DNA of 64,000 nt, from the NCBI RefSeq assembly GCF_014850975.1, contig NZ_JACXST010000002.1, positions 372,001-436,000 on the forward strand, read 5' to 3'. How positions within the stretch are numbered: position 1 is the stretch's first letter; every line of letters starts with the position of its first letter. The notes beneath the pieces are model-generated. The model saw only the letters and a list, made by a program, of their open reading frames with translations. It had not been told where the DNA came from and made no database searches. Shown one piece after another: positions 61,891 to 64,000 of the stretch. The DNA comes from Methylomonas fluvii. GTDB taxonomy: Bacteria; Pseudomonadota; Gammaproteobacteria; Methylococcales; Methylomonadaceae. The position numbers and the translations under genes were made by a program.

Positions 61891-61906
61891 CTGCTTATAA
61901 AAGCAG
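61891..61906 (+). promoter_or_regulatory. LexA (SOS) box
   Basis: CTGCTTATAAAAGCAG: a near-perfect CTG-N10-CAG gammaproteobacterial LexA operator, 17 bases before the lexA start codon. It should give autoregulation of the lexA-imuA-imuB unit. Confidence 0.9.
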
Positions 61907-61922
61907 TAACCATAAAGACAGC

Positions 61923-62534
61923 ATGAAACCACTCACCGACCGCCAACAAGACATCCTGACCTTTATCGAGCGTAGCCTATTACAGGATGGCTTTCCGCCG
62001 ACCATCGCCGAAATCGCCGCTGCCTTTGGTGTGCGCTCCACCAATAGTATTCGCGGCCATTTGCAGGCTCTGGCGCGCAAGGGCGCGATCGAACTGGTGC
62101 CTGCCGCTTCGCGCGGCATCCGCTTGCTGAAAGCGACACCCAGTCCCGAGCAAGGCCTGCCCCTGGTTGGCCGAGTGGCGGCGGGTCAGCCGATTCTGGC
62201 CGAAGAACATATCGAGGGTTATTGCCGGCTGGGACCGGAGTTGTTCGATCACCGCGCCGATTATCTGCTGCGAGTGCAAGGCATGAGCATGCGCGATGCA
62301 GGCATTTTGGACGGCGACTTATTAGCCGTGCAACGCACGCCGGAAGCCCGCAACGGCCAGATCGTCGTGGCGCGAATTCACGATGAGGCTACGGTAAAAC
62401 GGCTACGCCTGGAAGGTGTCAAAGCTTTTCTGGAACCGGCTAATCCGGATTTCGCCATCATTGAAGTCGATTTACAGCGCGAGCAATTGGTAATCGAAGG
62501 CGTGGTGGTCGGCGTGATTCGCAGCGGGCTATGA
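61923..62534 (+). CDS. lexA: SOS repressor LexA
   Basis: 203 residues. N-terminal winged helix (1-65, [25 protein letters not shown]), then the self-cleavage and protease region: Ala87-Gly88 (VAAG) as the cleavage bond, Ser122 in QGMSM and Lys159 in EATVKR as the catalytic dyad. A perfect LexA box lies 17 bases upstream. The stop overlaps the imuA start by 4 bp, so this is a lexA-imuA-imuB cassette. Confidence 0.95.
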   Translation: MKPLTDRQQDILTFIERSLLQDGFPPTIAEIAAAFGVRSTNSIRGHLQALARKGAIELVPAASRGIRLLKATPSPEQGLPLVGRVAAGQPILAEEHIEGYCRLGPELFDHRADYLLRVQGMSMRDAGILDGDLLAVQRTPEARNGQIVVARIHDEATVKRLRLEGVKAFLEPANPDFAIIEVDLQREQLVIEGVVVGVIRSGL

Positions 62535-63142
62535 ATGCAACTTCCCTGGATCAGCTGTTACGCGCCCAGACCGGGATTTGGCGCGGATTGCATTCGCAAA
62601 ATCAAAACTGGCGAACAATTGCCAGCGGTTTTGCGGAGTTGGATGCCTTGCTGCCCGGTGGCGGCTGGCCGCTGGGCGGTGTACTGGAAATTCTATCGCC
62701 CTTGGGCATCGGCGAACTAAGCCTGTTGCTGCCGGCTATGGCCTCCCTGTCTCAAAGCAAGCGCTGGATAGCCTGGATCGCGCCGCCGCAGCAAGTCTAT
62801 GCACCCGCCTTATTACAGGCAGGCATTGATGCAAGCTATGTTCTGGTAGCGGATTGCCGGCAAGAAGCGGACATTCCCTGGAGTCTGGAAAAACTGCTGC
62901 GCAGCGGCCGCTGCGGTATGGCCTTGGCCTGGCCTCGCCGGCTCAGCGACCATCAAATCCGCCGCTTACAACTGGCCGCAGAAGCCGGCTCGGCGCTGGC
63001 AGTGCTATTTCCAAAACAGCGCAGCGGCAGCGGTTACACGGCATTGCGCCTGGAAGTCAGACCCGCAAAAACCGGTCTGGCCTTGCACATTTTAAAGGCG
63101 CGCGGCAGCTTGCAACGCGCCTCCTTAACCTTGGCACTATAA
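62531..63142 (+). CDS. imuA: translesion-synthesis accessory protein ImuA
   Basis: 203 residues, RecA-fold-like SulA/ImuA family: [23 protein letters not shown] opening ([20 protein letters not shown]) and [16 protein letters not shown], lacking a functional Walker A, then the [15 protein letters not shown] helix. It partners ImuB and DnaE2 in damage-induced mutagenesis. Start overlaps the lexA stop (ATGA). Confidence 0.92.
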   Translation: MNATSLDQLLRAQTGIWRGLHSQNQNWRTIASGFAELDALLPGGGWPLGGVLEILSPLGIGELSLLLPAMASLSQSKRWIAWIAPPQQVYAPALLQAGIDASYVLVADCRQEADIPWSLEKLLRSGRCGMALAWPRRLSDHQIRRLQLAAEAGSALAVLFPKQRSGSGYTALRLEVRPAKTGLALHILKARGSLQRASLTLAL

Positions 63143-63149
63143 GACCGGC

Positions 63150-64000
63150 ATGGCCGCCACTGCCAGAGCATTATCGCCAACGCCGCAGAAGCCGGCCGCA
63201 CTTGGCGTCAAACCCAACGCAGCCGATAAGCAACTTTGGCTATGCGCGTATTTTCCTGACTTGACTTTGACCGCACTACATCTGGATTTAGGTCAGGCCG
63301 TCGCCAGTGCGATGCCGTACAAAGGCCAGACTCGCCTGCATACGGTCTCGGCGCCGGCCCGGCAAGCCGGCGTCGAGTCAGGCATGACACCCGCCGCCGC
63401 TTTAGCCCTGTGTCCCGGCGTGAGCATTCATAACCGCGACCCATTCGCCGAACGCCAGGTATTACAACAACTCGCCGAAATTGCCCTGGATTTCAGCCCC
63501 TGGGTCAGTTTGGATCAGCCGGACTGCCTGCTGCTGGAAATTCGCTCCTGTCTAACCCTGTTCGGCGGTATAGAGCGCTTACAAGATAAGCTAAGAACGG
63601 CATGGCAAACCACCAGGCATCGTCCACTCATTGCCATTAGCCCGACCCCCACCGCCAGCAACTTGCTGGCAAGACTCAGCCTGGAAACCACCATCACCGC
63701 CCCCCAGGCCTTGTGCTCGGCACTGGGCCCGCTGCCCATCGCCGCTCTGGCGTTGGACGATAGACTCTTACATCGGCTATTGCGCACCGGCATTCGCCAA
63801 CTCACCGATCTGTGGCGACTGCCGCGCGACGGTTTAGCCAAGCGCTATGGTGCCGGGTTATTGCAACAACTGGACAGACTCGCCGGCCAGCAGACTCAAA
63901 TATTACAGGCATTCCATAGTCCGCCGTGCTTCCAGGCCAGTCGAGAAATGCCTATCGAGCTGGAACGCATCGAACATTTTTTCCCGGCCATCGAACAACT
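63150..64000 (+). CDS. imuB: Y-family polymerase-like protein ImuB (5' part)
   Basis: The frame from the ATG at 63150, 7 bp past imuA, stays open to the right edge (about 283 residues). After a short N-terminus it reads QLWLCAYFPDLTLTAL, then GQAVASAMPYKG, RQAGVESGMTPAAALALCPG and LDFSPWVSLDQPDCLLLEIRSCLTLFGG: the palm and fingers of ImuB. The catalytic acidic residues of true Y polymerases are absent at the usual places, as in ImuB. A DnaE2 gene would be expected beyond the window. Confidence 0.92.
   Translation, partial: MAATARALSPTPQKPAALGVKPNAADKQLWLCAYFPDLTLTALHLDLGQAVASAMPYKGQTRLHTVSAPARQAGVESGMTPAAALALCPGVSIHNRDPFAERQVLQQLAEIALDFSPWVSLDQPDCLLLEIRSCLTLFGGIERLQDKLRTAWQTTRHRPLIAISPTPTASNLLARLSLETTITAPQALCSALGPLPIAALALDDRLLHRLLRTGIRQLTDLWRLPRDGLAKRYGAGLLQQLDRLAGQQTQILQAFHSPPCFQASREMPIELERIEHFFPAIEQ

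Noticed and set aside
1-64000. CRISPR array, tRNA or rRNA genes
   Set aside because: I found no regularly spaced repeats and no cloverleaf or rRNA-like sequence on reading the window; a tRNAscan run would settle it.

Overview
The window looks like chromosome from a gammaproteobacterial methanotroph or methylotroph, most likely Methylococcales and Methylomonas-like. The grounds are an MfnB (methanofuran/tetrahydromethanopterin-type C1 cofactor) gene paired with a DUF447 gene, VPLPA/PEP-CTERM envelope genes, a gamma-type LexA box ahead of a lexA-imuA-imuB cassette, and moderate GC. I could run no database search, so the genus is inference.

Layout. 1-0.8 kb: end of an FAD oxidoreductase gene and a HopJ-family gene. 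1.0-5.6 kb: exopolysaccharide export genes (Wza-like protein, frameshifted outer-membrane barrel, Wzz/GumC-like protein, CpsD-like ATPase with a damaged Walker A). 5.6-29.3 kb, all on the minus strand: a large envelope module. In transcription order it holds a VPLPA-CTERM protein, a PstS-like binding protein, a TpsB transporter, a 3.5-kilo-residue TpsA filamentous haemagglutinin, a DUF2341-LamG-ExbB fusion, ExbD, TonB, a Porin_5 porin, a coiled-coil periplasmic protein and a PrsT-type TPR lipoprotein. Two cyclic-di-GMP-I (GEMM) riboswitch-like aptamers stand ahead of the VPLPA gene and the TpsA gene. 29.8-39.6 kb: a type II secretion operon gspC-D-E-F-G-H-I-J-K-L-M. 39.7-43.2 kb: an M91-like zinc-peptidase candidate and an EF-hand membrane protein. 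43.2-47.2 kb: a small mobile, AT-richer island with a Tai4/Tae4 type VI immunity-effector pair, a decayed RAYT transposase, an IS5-type element and a YdjM-like membrane protein, with dispersed repeats between them. 47.4-51.8 kb: a hemerythrin histidine kinase, a response regulator with a degenerate HD-GYP domain, PPK2, and a divergent cysteine-rich small protein. 51.9-59.3 kb: uup, cinA, an AEC transporter and a MASE3-PAS-GGDEF-EAL protein. 59.4-64 kb: mfnB-DUF447, a double-receiver protein, then LexA box-lexA-imuA-imuB, the last gene running off the window.

How it fits together. Much of the left half concerns surface attachment: polysaccharide export, a giant secreted adhesin, a sorted VPLPA protein, PrsT, and an unusual Ton motor set placed with the adhesin. 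The two aptamers suggest that c-di-GMP, which the GGDEF-EAL protein here would make or degrade, controls the adhesin and the VPLPA operon. The best candidate for an undescribed system is this riboswitch-controlled TPS adhesin / Ton motor / porin module. The orphan type VI effector pair is the clearest horizontally acquired cargo.
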